The notes: generated from the letters alone by a model not told the origin. 64,000 nt of DNA from Pseudomonas brenneri (GCF_007858285.1 NZ_VFIL01000002.1:643173-707172); one strand, 5' to 3'. Shown: positions 17,268 to 26,840, numbered from the stretch's first letter. Translations and numbers: made by a program.

Positions 17268-18956
17268 ATGCAACCTGATTTCTGGAATGACAAACGCGCA
17301 GCAGGCGTTCCCAACGAGCTTGACCTGTCGGCGTACAAGTCAGTGATCGAAGTCTTCGAGCGTTCCTGCAAGGCCTTTGCCGACCGTCCGGCATTCAGCA
17401 ACATGGGGATCACCCTGACCTACGCGGATCTTGCGCGCCAGAGCGCGGCGTTCGCCGGCTACCTGCAACACCACACCGACCTCAAGCCGGGCGACCGCAT
17501 TGCGGTGCAGATGCCCAACGTCCTGCATTACCCGATTGCCGTATTCGGCGCCTTGCGCGCCGGGTTGGTCGTGGTCAACACCAACCCTTTGTACACCCCG
17601 CGGGAAATGCGTCATCAGTTCAAGGACGCGGGCATTCGTGCCCTGGTCTACCTCAACCTGTTCGGTTCCAGGGTCCAGGAAGTGACGGCCGATACCGAGA
17701 TCGAATACCTGATCGAAGCGAAAATGGGCGATTTCATGCCCGTTGCCAAAGGCTGGCTGATCAACACCGTGGTCGACAAGGTGAAGAAGATGGTCCCGGC
17801 GTACAGCCTGCCCCGGGCGGTTTCGTTCAAGCGTGCCTTGCGCATGGGCGCAGGCCTGGCCGTGACCCGCCATCCGGTAGCCCTGGATGACATCGCGGTG
17901 TTGCAATACACCGGTGGCACCACTGGCCTGGCCAAGGGCGCGATGCTGACCCACGGCAACCTGGTGGCGAATATGCAGCAGGTGCGGGCGTGCATGTCAC
18001 AGCTACGCGAAGACGGGCATCCGCTGGTCAAGGAAGGGCAGGAGGTGATGGTCGCGCCGCTGCCGCTGTACCACATCTATGCCTTCACCGCGAACTGCAT
18101 GTGCATGATGGTCACCGGCAACCACAACGTGCTGATCACCAACCCACGGGACATCGGCGGCTTTATCAAGGAGTTGAAAAAGTGGCGTTTTACCGGGCTG
18201 CTGGGGCTCAACACGCTGTTTGTCGCGCTGATGGAACACCCGGATTTCAAGACCCTGGATTTCTCCCACCTGAAAATCACCAACTCTGGCGGCACAGCCC
18301 TGGTCAAGGCCACTGCCGAGCGCTGGAAGCAGATCACCGGTTGTTCCATCGGCGAAGGCTATGGCCTGACGGAAACGTCGCCGGTGGCCAGCACCAACCC
18401 GTACGGCGATAAATCACGCCTGGGCACGGTGGGTATTCCGGTGCCGGGTACGGCGATGAAAGTCATCGATGACGCCGGCGTGGAGTTGCCGTTGGGCGAG
18501 CGCGGCGAGTTGTGTATCAAGGGCCCGCAGGTCATGAAAGGCTATTGGCAGCAACCGGCGGCCACTGCCGAGACCCTGGACGCCGAAGGCTGGCTCAAGA
18601 CCGGCGACATTGCGGTGATCGACCCGGATGGATTTGTGCGCATTGTCGACCGCAAGAAGGACTTGATCATCGTCTCGGGCTTCAATGTGTACCCCAACGA
18701 GATCGAAGACGTGGTGATGGCCCATCCGAGCGTGGCCAGCTGCGCGGTGATCGGCGTGCCGGACGAGCGTACTGGCGAAGCGGTGAAGCTGTTCGTCGTG
18801 GCGCGCGCCCAGGGCGTCAGCCTTGAGGAACTGAAGACCTACTGCAAGGCCAACTTCACCGGCTACAAGGTGCCCAAGCACATCGTGTTGCGGGACTCGT
18901 TGCCGATGACGCCGGTAGGCAAGATCCTGCGCCGGGAGCTGCGCGACATCGCCTGA
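17268..18956 (+). CDS. fadD2: Long-chain fatty acid-CoA ligase FadD2
   Basis: A 562-residue AMP-forming acyl-CoA synthetase that activates long-chain fatty acids at the inner membrane. The ATP motif YTGGTTGLAKGAML is near residue 211, the FACS motif GWLKTGDIAVIDPDGFVRIV near 440 and VDRKKDLIIVSGFNVYPNEIE next to it; the C-terminal catalytic lysine is in PVGKILRREL. In P. aeruginosa fadD2 and fadD1 also lie in tandem. A REPIN and about 265 bases separate the copies, so each probably has its own promoter. Confidence 0.93.
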   Translation: MQPDFWNDKRAAGVPNELDLSAYKSVIEVFERSCKAFADRPAFSNMGITLTYADLARQSAAFAGYLQHHTDLKPGDRIAVQMPNVLHYPIAVFGALRAGLVVVNTNPLYTPREMRHQFKDAGIRALVYLNLFGSRVQEVTADTEIEYLIEAKMGDFMPVAKGWLINTVVDKVKKMVPAYSLPRAVSFKRALRMGAGLAVTRHPVALDDIAVLQYTGGTTGLAKGAMLTHGNLVANMQQVRACMSQLREDGHPLVKEGQEVMVAPLPLYHIYAFTANCMCMMVTGNHNVLITNPRDIGGFIKELKKWRFTGLLGLNTLFVALMEHPDFKTLDFSHLKITNSGGTALVKATAERWKQITGCSIGEGYGLTETSPVASTNPYGDKSRLGTVGIPVPGTAMKVIDDAGVELPLGERGELCIKGPQVMKGYWQQPAATAETLDAEGWLKTGDIAVIDPDGFVRIVDRKKDLIIVSGFNVYPNEIEDVVMAHPSVASCAVIGVPDERTGEAVKLFVVARAQGVSLEELKTYCKANFTGYKVPKHIVLRDSLPMTPVGKILRRELRDIA

Positions 18957-18976
18957 CCTGAAATGCGCTTGAAAAT

Positions 18977-19066
18977 TGTGGGAGCGGGCTTGCTCGCGAT
19001 AGTGGTGTATCAGTGCCAGATGTATTGCCTGACACACCGCATTCGCGAGCAAGCCCGCTCCCACAT
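18977..19066. repeat. REPIN, GTGGGAGCGGGC family
   Basis: Inverted arms TGTGGGAGCGGGCTTGCTCG and its complement lie between fadD2 and fadD1. Confidence 0.92.
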
Positions 19067-19332
19067 TTACGGTGTACACCCGCAAAATAGAGCTGTTTCA
19101 GGGGGTATAGAATTTTTGCTCTAAAAATGACTACTGCATATTCTTGAGTCATGTTTATGACTGTAGGGCCCTCTTTTGGCTCTAGGCGGCCCTTTGCAAA
19201 GCTGCTACTCTCGGCGCGCTTTGTGACCTCTCGGCCTGCTTGAAACAGCCAGAATCACCTAAAAAAACACACACAAATAATAATCGCATCAAATGCGGTG
19301 AATGAATTCGCGTCGCTGAGGAGTGGGCTTCC
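19067..19332 (+). other. fadD1 leader region
   Basis: About 265 bases without a gene. It contains AGGGCC...GGCCCT arms at about 19167-19194 that could form a hairpin, then an A-rich tract near 19260, and GAGGAG before the fadD1 start. It probably holds the fadD1 promoter; I see no clear regulator site. Confidence 0.4.
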
Positions 19333-21024
19333 ATGATCGAAGACTTTTGGAAGGATAAGTACCCCGCCGGGATTGCTGCAGACATCAATCCAGACGAGTA
19401 TCAAAATATTCAGGCGGTACTGAAACAGTCCTGCCAGCGCTTCGCCGACAAACCGGCTTTCAGCAACCTGGGCAAGACAATCACCTACGGTGAGTTGTAC
19501 GAATTGTCCGGTGCTTTTGCCGCGTACCTGCAACAGCATACCGACTTGCAGCCCGGTGATCGAATCGCCGTGCAATTACCCAACCTCCTGCAATACCCGG
19601 TCGCCGTGTTCGGGGCTATCCGTGCCGGCCTGATCGTGGTCAATACCAACCCGCTGTACACCGCGCGGGAAATGGAACACCAGTTCAACGACTCCGGGGC
19701 CAAAGCCCTGATCTGCCTGGCCAACATGGCGCACCTGGCAGAAAAAGTCGTACCCAAGACTGCCGTCAAGTACGTGATCGTCACCGAAGTGGCTGACCTG
19801 TTGCCGCCGCTCAAGCGGCTGCTGATCAACAGCGTCATCAAGTACGTGAAAAAAATGGTCCCGGCCTATCACTTGCCCCAGGCGATCAAGTTCAACGACG
19901 TCCTGGCCAAGGGCCATGGCCAGCCGGTCAATGAAGTCAGCCCCGCCAGCGAAGACGTGGCCGTGCTGCAATACACCGGCGGCACCACCGGCGTGGCCAA
20001 GGGCGCGATGCTGACCCATCGCAACCTGGTGGCCAACATGCTGCAGTGCAAGGCGCTGATGGGCTCCAACCTCAACGAAGGCTGCGAGATCCTGATCACA
20101 CCGCTGCCGCTCTACCACATCTATGCCTTCACCTTTCATTGCATGGCGATGATGCTGATCGGCAACCACAACATCCTGATCAGCAACCCGCGCGACCTGC
20201 CGGCGATGGTCAAGGAGTTGTCGAAGTGGAAGTTCAGCGGCTTTGTCGGCCTGAACACCCTGTTCGTAGCCCTGTGCAACAACGAAGGCTTCCGCAAGCT
20301 GGATTTCTCGGCGCTCAAGGTCACCCTGTCGGGCGGCATGGCCCTGCAACTGGCGGCGGCCGAGCGTTGGAAGGCCGTGACCGGCTGCAACATCTGTGAA
20401 GGTTACGGCATGACCGAAACCAGCCCGGTGGCCACGGTCAACCCGATCCAGCATATCCAGATCGGCACCATCGGCATTCCGGTGCCCTCGACCCTGTGCA
20501 AAGTCATCTCCGACGAAGGTGTCGAGTTGCCCCTGGGCGAAATCGGCGAGCTGTGCGTCAAGGGCCCGCAAGTGATGAAAGGCTACTGGCAGCGCGAAGA
20601 TGCCACGACCGAGATCCTCGACAGCGAAGGCTGGTTGAAGACCGGTGACATCGCGATCATCCAGCCAGACGGCTACATGCGCATCGTCGACCGCAAGAAG
20701 GACATGATTCTGGTCTCGGGCTTCAACGTCTACCCCAACGAGCTGGAAGACGTGCTGGCGGGCCTGCCAGGCGTGCTGCAATGCGCGGCCATTGGTGTGC
20801 CGGACGAGAAGTCGGGCGAGCACATCAAGCTGTTCATCGTGGTCAAGCCGGGCGCAACCCTGACCAAGGAGCAGGTGATGGAGCATATGCGCGCCAATGT
20901 CACCGGCTACAAAGTGCCGAAGGCTGTTGAATTCCGCGAAGCGCTGCCGACCACCAACGTGGGCAAGATCCTGCGTCGTGAGCTGCGTGACGAAGAGCTG
21001 AAGAAGCTGGGCCTGAAGAAGTAA
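19333..21024 (+). CDS. fadD1: Long-chain fatty acid-CoA ligase FadD1
   Basis: A 563-residue paralogue of the preceding FadD2, collinear along its whole length. The ATP motif YTGGTTGVAKGAML, TETSPVATVNP and the FACS motif GWLKTGDIAIIQPDGYMRIVDRK are present, as is the final catalytic lysine in NVGKILRREL. It forms acyl-CoA for beta-oxidation; in P. aeruginosa FadD1 prefers long chains and FadD2 shorter ones. GAGGAG lies upstream of ATG. A strong terminator ends the transcript. Confidence 0.94.
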   Translation: MIEDFWKDKYPAGIAADINPDEYQNIQAVLKQSCQRFADKPAFSNLGKTITYGELYELSGAFAAYLQQHTDLQPGDRIAVQLPNLLQYPVAVFGAIRAGLIVVNTNPLYTAREMEHQFNDSGAKALICLANMAHLAEKVVPKTAVKYVIVTEVADLLPPLKRLLINSVIKYVKKMVPAYHLPQAIKFNDVLAKGHGQPVNEVSPASEDVAVLQYTGGTTGVAKGAMLTHRNLVANMLQCKALMGSNLNEGCEILITPLPLYHIYAFTFHCMAMMLIGNHNILISNPRDLPAMVKELSKWKFSGFVGLNTLFVALCNNEGFRKLDFSALKVTLSGGMALQLAAAERWKAVTGCNICEGYGMTETSPVATVNPIQHIQIGTIGIPVPSTLCKVISDEGVELPLGEIGELCVKGPQVMKGYWQREDATTEILDSEGWLKTGDIAIIQPDGYMRIVDRKKDMILVSGFNVYPNELEDVLAGLPGVLQCAAIGVPDEKSGEHIKLFIVVKPGATLTKEQVMEHMRANVTGYKVPKAVEFREALPTTNVGKILRRELRDEELKKLGLKK

Positions 21025-21026
21025 AC

Positions 21027-21055
21027 AAAAAGCCCCGCAAATGCGGGGCTTTTTA
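21027..21055 (+). terminator. Rho-independent terminator after fadD1
   Basis: AAAAAGCCCCGCA and TGCGGGGCTTTTT form a 13-base perfect stem with a two-base loop. It could work on both strands and also serve the convergent gene ending at 21087. Confidence 0.93.
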
Positions 21056-21086
21056 TTGGGTGCTGATTGGAGTGCAATCCAAATGT

Positions 21087-21464
21087 TTACAGGGCGAACT
21101 GCGCGAAGTTCACGCCAGCACCCGCCGGGCGCACATCCTTGAGGAACGAATCCTTATCCGCGCTCAGCTCCAGGGTAATCTCCGGCTTGCGCTTGCCCGC
21201 ATTGCGCACCACCAACCCTTCAAGCTTTTCACGCAGGAACGCGGTCGGTACTTTCAGGTGCAGCAACTGGTCGGTCTCGGCGTTGTGCATCAACAAGTGA
21301 ATCCACTCGTATTGGCCGATGGCAATGCGCGCCACTGGCAGGTCGAACCACCAGATATTGCGCTTGCGGTCCAGGTCGGTGAAATGGCAGTTGTTGACAC
21401 CGAGCACGGCACCGCCCAGTTCCAGGTTTCTGCGGGCGATGGCCTGTGATTTATTGAGTTTCAT
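21087..21464 (-). CDS. Conserved hypothetical protein, 125 residues
   Basis: A soluble, basic protein with no signal peptide or membrane segment. It begins MKLNKSQAIARRNLELGGAV and includes IWWFDLPVARIAIGQYEWIHLL and LKVPTAFLREKLEGLVVR. The N-terminal part could bind nucleic acid, but I recognise no named domain. ATG at 21464 follows AGGAAGG; the frame extends to 21581 without a better start. It shares the fadD1 terminator. Confidence 0.75.
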   Translation of the reverse strand: MKLNKSQAIARRNLELGGAVLGVNNCHFTDLDRKRNIWWFDLPVARIAIGQYEWIHLLMHNAETDQLLHLKVPTAFLREKLEGLVVRNAGKRKPEITLELSADKDSFLKDVRPAGAGVNFAQFAL

Positions 21465-21663
21465 AACCTTCCTACGGGATCTGTTATTCAGCGATTGAGC
21501 CTGAATCTGCCGGGCATTCTCGGGGGTTGGCCGCAAAACATAAAGCCAAACCTGTATTGGGTGATGAAATGCCTTACGCAAATAATTGAAACTCTGCGCA
21601 AAGGCCCAGGGTCAACCCTTACGTAATGACCAAAACCCTTGATTGTTCTTACGGAGAAATACC

Positions 21664-21855
21664 ATGGGCAGCACAGCGGATAAGGCAAAAGGTTTAGCGA
21701 ACGAAGCTATCGGCAATATCAAGCAAGGCATCGGCAAAGCCACAGACAACACCAAGCTTGAGGCCGAAGGCAAGATTCAAGAGAAGAAGGGCGAAGCCCA
21801 GCAAGCGGTTGGCAAGGTCAAGGACGCGGTAAAGAATACGGTCGACAAAGCCTGA
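21664..21855 (+). CDS. CsbD family stress protein
   Basis: A 63-residue, lysine- and alanine-rich hydrophilic protein of the CsbD family: MGSTADKAKGLANEAIG, then KLEAEGKIQEKKGEAQQAVGKVKDAVKNTVDKA. In other bacteria such proteins are induced by general stress, but their function is not known. ATG at 21664 follows TACGGAGAAATACC. The upstream 200 bases probably hold its promoter, and a terminator follows 27 bases after the stop. Confidence 0.9.
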   Translation: MGSTADKAKGLANEAIGNIKQGIGKATDNTKLEAEGKIQEKKGEAQQAVGKVKDAVKNTVDKA

Positions 21856-21881
21856 TTAACCCGACGGCCAACACGTAGCAT

Positions 21882-21909
21882 AACGGTCATCCACGGATGG
21901 CCGTTTTTA
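21882..21909 (+). terminator. Rho-independent terminator after the CsbD gene
   Basis: AACGGTCAT and ATGGCCGTT (one wobble) form a 9-base stem followed by TTTTT. Confidence 0.75.
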
Positions 21910-22030
21910 TGTCACATCTGCTGACTAACGTTTCGAAATTGTTTCAAGGTCGCCAAATAGGCTACCTTGATGTAGAAAACGGCCCCTGAGTCGCCCACGA
22001 CCTCAACCTTTTGCGGCGAAAGGAGACGCT

Positions 22031-22984
22031 ATGATTTTTCCGGTATTAAAAGGCCTGCCGCTGCACCGCGTGCTGATGCGCACCGTCAAAGAGTTCGTCG
22101 ATGACGAGATGTCTACCTACGCTTCGGCACTGGCCTACCAGATGCTGTTTTCGCTGTTCCCCTTCCTGCTGTTCCTGATTGCCCTGATCGGTTTCCTGCA
22201 TCTGCCGGATTTCTTCAGCTGGTTGCGCCTGCAATCGGAACTGGTGTTGCCGCCCCAGGCTCTTGAGCAGGTCAACCCGGTGATCGACCAGTTACAGCAA
22301 TCCAAGGGCGGGCTGTTGTCGGTGGGTATCGTCATCGCGCTGTGGACCGCCTCAGCAGGTGTGCGCCTGATGATGAGTGCAATGAACGCCGCCTACGATG
22401 TGGTGGAAGGCCGGCCGATCTGGAAACGCTTCCCGCTGTCGATTTTCTACACCGTGGGCATCGCCGGGATGTTGCTGGCCGCCGCCGCGCTGATGGTCCT
22501 GGGGCCGCAAGTGATGGAGTGGCTGGCTGGGCAGATTGGTATGCAGGAATTCGTGGTCACCCTGTGGACTATCCTGCGCTGGCCCTTGATCGTGATCCTG
22601 CTGATGTTTGCCGTGGCCTTGATGTACTACGTGATGCCGGACGTGAAGCAGAAGTTTCGCTTTATCACGCCAGGCTCGGTGCTGGCGGTAGTGGTCTGGA
22701 TCGTTGCATCGCTGGGCTTTGGCTATTACGTCAAGACCTTCGCCGACTACAACGCCATGTATGGCAGCATCGGCGCGATTATCGTCCTGCTGCTGTACTT
22801 TTACATTTCTGCCGCCGTCCTGCTGCTGGGGGCGGAGATGAACGCGGTGATCGAGCATATGTCCGCCGAAGGCAAGGATCCGGGGGAAAAGGACTTTGGC
22901 GAACACCACCACGATGAAAAACAGCATGTCTCGGGCCTCGGCCGGGACCATTCGCTTCCCAAGCCCACCACTGATGAAACCTGA
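22031..22984 (+). CDS. YihY/BrkB family inner-membrane protein
   Basis: A 317-residue protein with about six hydrophobic segments and the family signature STYASALAYQMLFSLFPFLLFLIALIGF near residues 30-60. The last 45 residues are hydrophilic with a histidine-rich stretch (GEHHHDEKQH) that might bind metal. The family was once called virulence factor BrkB and ribonuclease BN by mistake; the true function is unknown. AAAGGAGACGCT precedes ATG. The deformylase gene starts 4 bases after the stop, so they are co-transcribed. Confidence 0.9.
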   Translation: MIFPVLKGLPLHRVLMRTVKEFVDDEMSTYASALAYQMLFSLFPFLLFLIALIGFLHLPDFFSWLRLQSELVLPPQALEQVNPVIDQLQQSKGGLLSVGIVIALWTASAGVRLMMSAMNAAYDVVEGRPIWKRFPLSIFYTVGIAGMLLAAAALMVLGPQVMEWLAGQIGMQEFVVTLWTILRWPLIVILLMFAVALMYYVMPDVKQKFRFITPGSVLAVVVWIVASLGFGYYVKTFADYNAMYGSIGAIIVLLLYFYISAAVLLLGAEMNAVIEHMSAEGKDPGEKDFGEHHHDEKQHVSGLGRDHSLPKPTTDET

Positions 22985-22987
22985 CCG

Positions 22988-23527
22988 ATGATTCGTGAAA
23001 TCCTGAAAATGGGCGACGAGCGCCTGCTGCGCATCGCGCCACCGGTGCCACCGGAAATGTTCGACAGCCCCGAGTTGTGGCAACTGATCGACGATATGTT
23101 CCAGACCATGGAACACGTGGGCGGTGTCGGCCTGGCCGCGCCGCAGGTCGGTGTCGACCTGCAGTTGGTGATTTTCGGCTTCGAGAGCAGCGAGCGCTAC
23201 CCGGATGCCCCGGCGGTGCCCCAGACCATCCTGATCAACCCGCTGATTACCCCGCTGAGTCCGGTGTTGGAGGAGGGCTATGAAGGCTGCCTGTCGGTGC
23301 CAGGGCTGCGTGGTGCGGTGGATCGTTACCAGCAGATTCGCTACGAGGGGTTTGACCCCAAGGGCGAGCCGATTGTGCGGATTGCCGACGGTTTCCATGC
23401 GCGGGTGGTGCAGCATGAATGCGATCACCTGATCGGTCGGTTGTACCCGTCGCGGATCACTGATTTCAGCAAGTTCGGGTTTATCGAGGTGATGTTCCCG
23501 GACATGGACCCTGCCGCTGACGATTAA
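22988..23527 (+). CDS. def: Peptide deformylase
   Basis: A 179-residue metallohydrolase that removes the N-formyl group from nascent proteins. All three family motifs are present: [10 protein letters not shown] (about residues 46-55), EGCLSVPG (about 98-105, metal-binding cysteine) and QHECDHLIG (about 140-148, the two metal histidines and catalytic glutamate). The C-terminus is short and acidic. This is probably an accessory deformylase, since the main copy usually sits with fmt. It ends 4 bases into the convergent acetyltransferase gene. Confidence 0.93.
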   Translation: MIREILKMGDERLLRIAPPVPPEMFDSPELWQLIDDMFQTMEHVGGVGLAAPQVGVDLQLVIFGFESSERYPDAPAVPQTILINPLITPLSPVLEEGYEGCLSVPGLRGAVDRYQQIRYEGFDPKGEPIVRIADGFHARVVQHECDHLIGRLYPSRITDFSKFGFIEVMFPDMDPAADD

Positions 23528-23940
23528 CCCTGGCGGCACACGCCCATGGCAATCATCGGTTTGTTGCGTTTATAGCGCACCAGGCGCTCGGCCAGCGACT
23601 GCGGCAACACGGTCTGCTGGCTGAAGCCCTGGGCTGTATAAAACCCTTCCAGATCCGGGTGGCACAACAGCCACACCGTCCCTTCGGCGGGTGCGATCGC
23701 GTGTGCGATCAGCCGCGTCGCCAGCCCTTGCCCGCGTAAGGCCGGATCGACAAACAGCCCAGTCAACCACTGGCCGCCGACCACGGGGCTCAGGCACAGC
23801 CCGGCGACGATCTCGCTGTTGCGCGCCACCCACAATTGGCCGCCCTTGAGGGCTTTCATCGAAGAGTTGTGGCTACGGTAGAACTTGTTCAGCAGCGGCC
23901 ACAGGGGCTCTGCCAGTCGATCAAAGTGCAACTCGGGCAT
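23524..23940 (-). CDS. GNAT family N-acetyltransferase
   Basis: A 138-residue acetyl-CoA-dependent transferase. The acetyl-CoA-binding motif A is [20 protein letters not shown] (about residues 65-84), and motif B is [13 protein letters not shown]. Substrate is not predictable. It overlaps the convergent deformylase stop by 4 bases. Confidence 0.87.
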   Translation of the reverse strand: MPELHFDRLAEPLWPLLNKFYRSHNSSMKALKGGQLWVARNSEIVAGLCLSPVVGGQWLTGLFVDPALRGQGLATRLIAHAIAPAEGTVWLLCHPDLEGFYTAQGFSQQTVLPQSLAERLVRYKRNKPMIAMGVCRQG

Positions 23941-24054
23941 GGTGGTTTGACAGGCGTGATCAAGGGGCGGGGATTATAAGTCGGGCAAAGCGCCTTCTGT
24001 TGGGCAATAGGTGTTATACCCCTTGTTACTTCCTCTGTTAGTGGAGCATGCATC

Positions 24055-24171
24055 ATGGCCAAAGGTATGGATTCAAAGAAAGCCGCGAAGAAAAAACCGG
24101 CAAAGACCGCCGATGAAAAACGCGCGGACAAAAAAGCCAAGAAGACCGAGACAGGTCTGTTTGGTCACTGA
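24055..24171 (+). CDS. Small lysine/alanine-rich protein, 38 residues
   Basis: A short open frame coding for MAKGMDSKKAAKKKPAKT and then an alternating K/A/E-rich stretch ending TETGLFGH. Nearly half the residues are basic, giving a strongly positive, histone-tail-like peptide that may bind nucleic acid or acidic partners. Its clean start (GTGGAGCATGC nearby), biased composition and intergenic position support a real gene. No characterised family comes to mind. A REPIN starts 10 bases after the stop. Confidence 0.6.
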   Translation: MAKGMDSKKAAKKKPAKTADEKRADKKAKKTETGLFGH

Positions 24172-24180
24172 GTACTTCAC

Positions 24181-24280
24181 TGTAGGAGCGAGCTTGCTCG
24201 CGAAGAGCGCTAACGAAAACGCGTGTTTGCAGGTAAAGCGCGGCGCTCTCAAGCTTTTCGCGAGCAAGCTCGCTCCTACA
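24181..24280. repeat. REPIN, GTAGGAGCGAGC family
   Basis: Inverted arms TGTAGGAGCGAGCTTGCTCG and its complement with about 55 unique bases between them. Confidence 0.92.
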
Positions 24281-24745
24281 GCGGCATCGATACATCCTGC
24301 CCCTGCACATCCCCTCCAACACCTGTTTATCAATGCTGGCTGATTAATGGCCTTGCATAGCGCCAAGCCCTGTCTATGCTCACCCATAACCCTTTATGTC
24401 GCTTGCCATATGAAGCGTTTTGGGTGGCTGTTTGCATAGTGGTTGATGAGCACTATACAAACTGTGAATGGATAAGTGCGTATGTCAAAGCGCCGGGAAA
24501 AAGGAGCTTCAGGTTAAATGGATTTACGTGTGTCGGTTAAAGCGGGCCCCAGACGGGGTCATCAAGAAAAGGATGCCTTGAAACGAGTGTTGCCTCATGG
24601 ACTCTCCGATTAGCCATCATTTATCTATCGCCTGACACTTGTCCTGTCTCTGGACGGATGCGTTTGCCTGTTTTGTGGAAAGTTGTACTGGGTCAAATCC
24701 AAGAACTAACCGTCATTCAAAGACAGCGCTGAAGGTGATCCGATC
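24281..24745 (+). other. 465-base region without a gene before the BdlA-like transducer
   Basis: No convincing coding frame is visible. It contains an inverted repeat ATAGTG-N9-CACTAT at 24436-24456 and several GGA motifs. It probably holds the promoter and leader of the downstream transducer gene. A small RNA is possible but I see no clear terminator or known sRNA sequence. Confidence 0.35.
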
Positions 24746-26065
24746 ATGTTTAACCTCCACCACAAATCCGACCTGCTGGAGATCGAGCGTTTTTCCTGCG
24801 CGCTGACCCAGGCCCAGGCTAAGCTCGCGGCCATCAGTCGTTCCATGGCGATGATTGAGTTCGATCGCGACGGCGTGGTACTGGATGCCAACGAAAACTT
24901 TTGTAGGACCATGGGCTATAGCGCCGAGGAAGTACGTGGCAAACACCACCGAATCTTCTGTGAAGAGGCCTATTACCGTAGCGATGCCTACGCCAAATTG
25001 TGGCGGGACCTGGCTCAGGGCGAGCCCATCAGTGGCACGTTCATGCGCTTGACCAAAAGTGGTCAGGAAGTGTGGCTGGAGGCCAGCTACATGCCGGTGT
25101 ATGGCCCGGATAAACAGGTGCAGAGCGTGATCAAGGTGGCGTCGGATATTTCCGAACGGGTTCACCACGAACATGAAAACCAAAGCCTGATCGATGCCAT
25201 TGGCCGCTCCATGGCGGTCATCGAGTTCACGCCCCAGGGGCAGATCCTCAATGCCAACCAGAACTTCCTGAAGACGGTGCAGTATTCCCTCGGCGAAATC
25301 GTTGGCCAGCACCACAGCATGTTCTGCCATCGCGCCGAGGTGGAATCACCGGCTTACAAAGCGTTCTGGGCGTCACTTAACCGGGGTGAATTCCACTCCC
25401 ATCGTTTTGAGCGGCGCAACAAGCATGGTCAGACGCTGTTTCTGGAAGCCTCCTACAACCCTATCTTCGATGCCAGCGGGCGTCTGTACAAAGTGGTGAA
25501 GTTCGCCAGTGATATCACCGACCAGGTCACCACGTTGCGTACTGCTGCCGATTCGGCCCACGCCACCTCGGTGCAGAACGACGCCTGTGCCCGCAAGGGC
25601 TCGGAGGTGGTGCAACAGACGGTGCAGATCATCGAAGAAATTTCCCGCGACCTCAATCAAGCGGCGGTGAGCATCGACGCGGTGAGCAAGCAGTCGGACA
25701 TCATCGGCACCATCGTCCAGACCATTCGCGGGATTGCCGATCAAACCAACCTGCTGGCGCTGAACGCGGCCATTGAAGCTGCGCGTGCGGGTGAGCATGG
25801 CCGGGGCTTTGCCGTGGTGGCGGACGAGGTACGCAGCCTGGCGGCACGCACCAGCCAGGCGACGCTGGAGATTGTCGAGGTGGTGCGCAAGAACCACGAC
25901 TTGTCGTTGAGTGCGGTGTCGAGCATGCAGTCGAGCCTGAGCCGCACCGGGTTGGGAGTGGAGTTGGCCAATGAAGCGGGGCAGGTGATCCTGGAGATCC
26001 AGGAAGGCTCGCGGCATGTGGTCGATGCCATTGGCCAGTTCAACTCCACCCTACAACTGCAATAG
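24746..26065 (+). CDS. Cytoplasmic PAS-PAS methyl-accepting transducer (BdlA-like)
   Basis: A 439-residue chemoreceptor with no membrane segment. Two PAS domains (about residues 22-135 and 145-260) each contain MA(M/V)IEF and a [16 protein letters not shown] core, followed by a signalling domain with the conserved hairpin [34 protein letters not shown]. The layout matches P. aeruginosa BdlA (PA1423), which controls biofilm dispersal through cyclic-di-GMP. A second gene of the same length and layout lies at 54895-56214. Role here is inferred from homology. Confidence 0.88.
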   Translation: MFNLHHKSDLLEIERFSCALTQAQAKLAAISRSMAMIEFDRDGVVLDANENFCRTMGYSAEEVRGKHHRIFCEEAYYRSDAYAKLWRDLAQGEPISGTFMRLTKSGQEVWLEASYMPVYGPDKQVQSVIKVASDISERVHHEHENQSLIDAIGRSMAVIEFTPQGQILNANQNFLKTVQYSLGEIVGQHHSMFCHRAEVESPAYKAFWASLNRGEFHSHRFERRNKHGQTLFLEASYNPIFDASGRLYKVVKFASDITDQVTTLRTAADSAHATSVQNDACARKGSEVVQQTVQIIEEISRDLNQAAVSIDAVSKQSDIIGTIVQTIRGIADQTNLLALNAAIEAARAGEHGRGFAVVADEVRSLAARTSQATLEIVEVVRKNHDLSLSAVSSMQSSLSRTGLGVELANEAGQVILEIQEGSRHVVDAIGQFNSTLQLQ

Positions 26066-26073
26066 TGCCTCTT

Positions 26074-26173
26074 TGTAGGAGCGAGCTTGCTCGCGAAAAA
26101 CCTGAGATCGCCACGGGGAACCAGATACCCCGCGTTATCGTTGAGGCTTTTCGCGAGCAAGCTCGCTCCTACA
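26074..26173. repeat. REPIN, GTAGGAGCGAGC family
   Basis: Inverted arms TTGTAGGAGCGAGCTTGCTC and its complement flank about 55 bases. Confidence 0.92.
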
Positions 26174-26190
26174 AGGGGCGTTGTGTTGTG

Positions 26191-26691
26191 TCAGATGGCC
26201 GCCAGGGTGTCTTTCACGGCCTTGATCTGCGGGTCGGCAGTCTTCTCGGCATACTGCTGCGCAGCCTGCATCTTCAGGCGATCAGTGACTTCCTGGGCAA
26301 TGGCATTCTGCTGTTCGATAGGCATCGCTTTCACATCTTCTTCGGTCAGGCCCTTTTCCTTGAGGATCTGATCGCGAATGCGCTCGGCCGGCGTCTTGCT
26401 CATGTAGTCGTTGAAGTCGGCGCGCGCCTGGGTATTGGCTTCGGTTTTCGGTGTAGCGCTGGCCGGCGGCGTTGCTTGCAGTTGCAGGCGGGTCTTGGCA
26501 AAAGCGGCATCCACATTGCTGGCCGTGGTGTCGGTGGCCTTTTGCGTGGTCTGCAACTGGGTCGCGGCTGCGGCGTTCTGCACGTTTTGCATGACGCCGC
26601 TGTACAGCGCACTGGCGGCGGCGTTGGCCGGGTCCAGATCGGGGCGCTTGGACTGTTGGATCACGGAAGAGACTTGGGTATTGACCAACAT
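26191..26691 (-). CDS. Hypothetical alanine/glutamine-rich protein
   Basis: A 166-residue hydrophilic protein without a signal peptide. The N-terminal half is low-complexity (A, T, Q, S; NAAAATQLQTTQKATDTTA), the C-terminal half is charged and helical (DYMSKTPAERIRDQILKEKGLTEEDVKAMP). The first residues MLVNTQVSSVIQQSKRP resemble secreted or surface-associated Pseudomonas proteins of unknown function. I do not recognise a family. It follows a REPIN and stands alone between divergently placed neighbours. Confidence 0.75.
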   Translation of the reverse strand: MLVNTQVSSVIQQSKRPDLDPANAAASALYSGVMQNVQNAAAATQLQTTQKATDTTASNVDAAFAKTRLQLQATPPASATPKTEANTQARADFNDYMSKTPAERIRDQILKEKGLTEEDVKAMPIEQQNAIAQEVTDRLKMQAAQQYAEKTADPQIKAVKDTLAAI

Positions 26692-26840
26692 GATCGGGTA
26701 CCTGTGGTGTTGAACGGTCCACAGGGTTTAGCAATTACTGTGCCGGGAGCTAAAGCCCCGCAATCACTGGTTGTCAGGGCTTTGTCGAGGCAAGCGATGT
26801 GCGGCTGGCGGCCAATAGTTGCCGTCGGCGGACATTGCCT

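Noticed and set aside
22352..23539. Minus-strand 395-codon frame opposite BrkB and deformylase
   Set aside because: Spans two real genes of known families in antisense; no ribosome-binding site.
24281..24745. RsmX/Y/Z-type small RNA
   Set aside because: GGA motifs are present but not in the characteristic stem-loop pattern, and I found no clear terminator.
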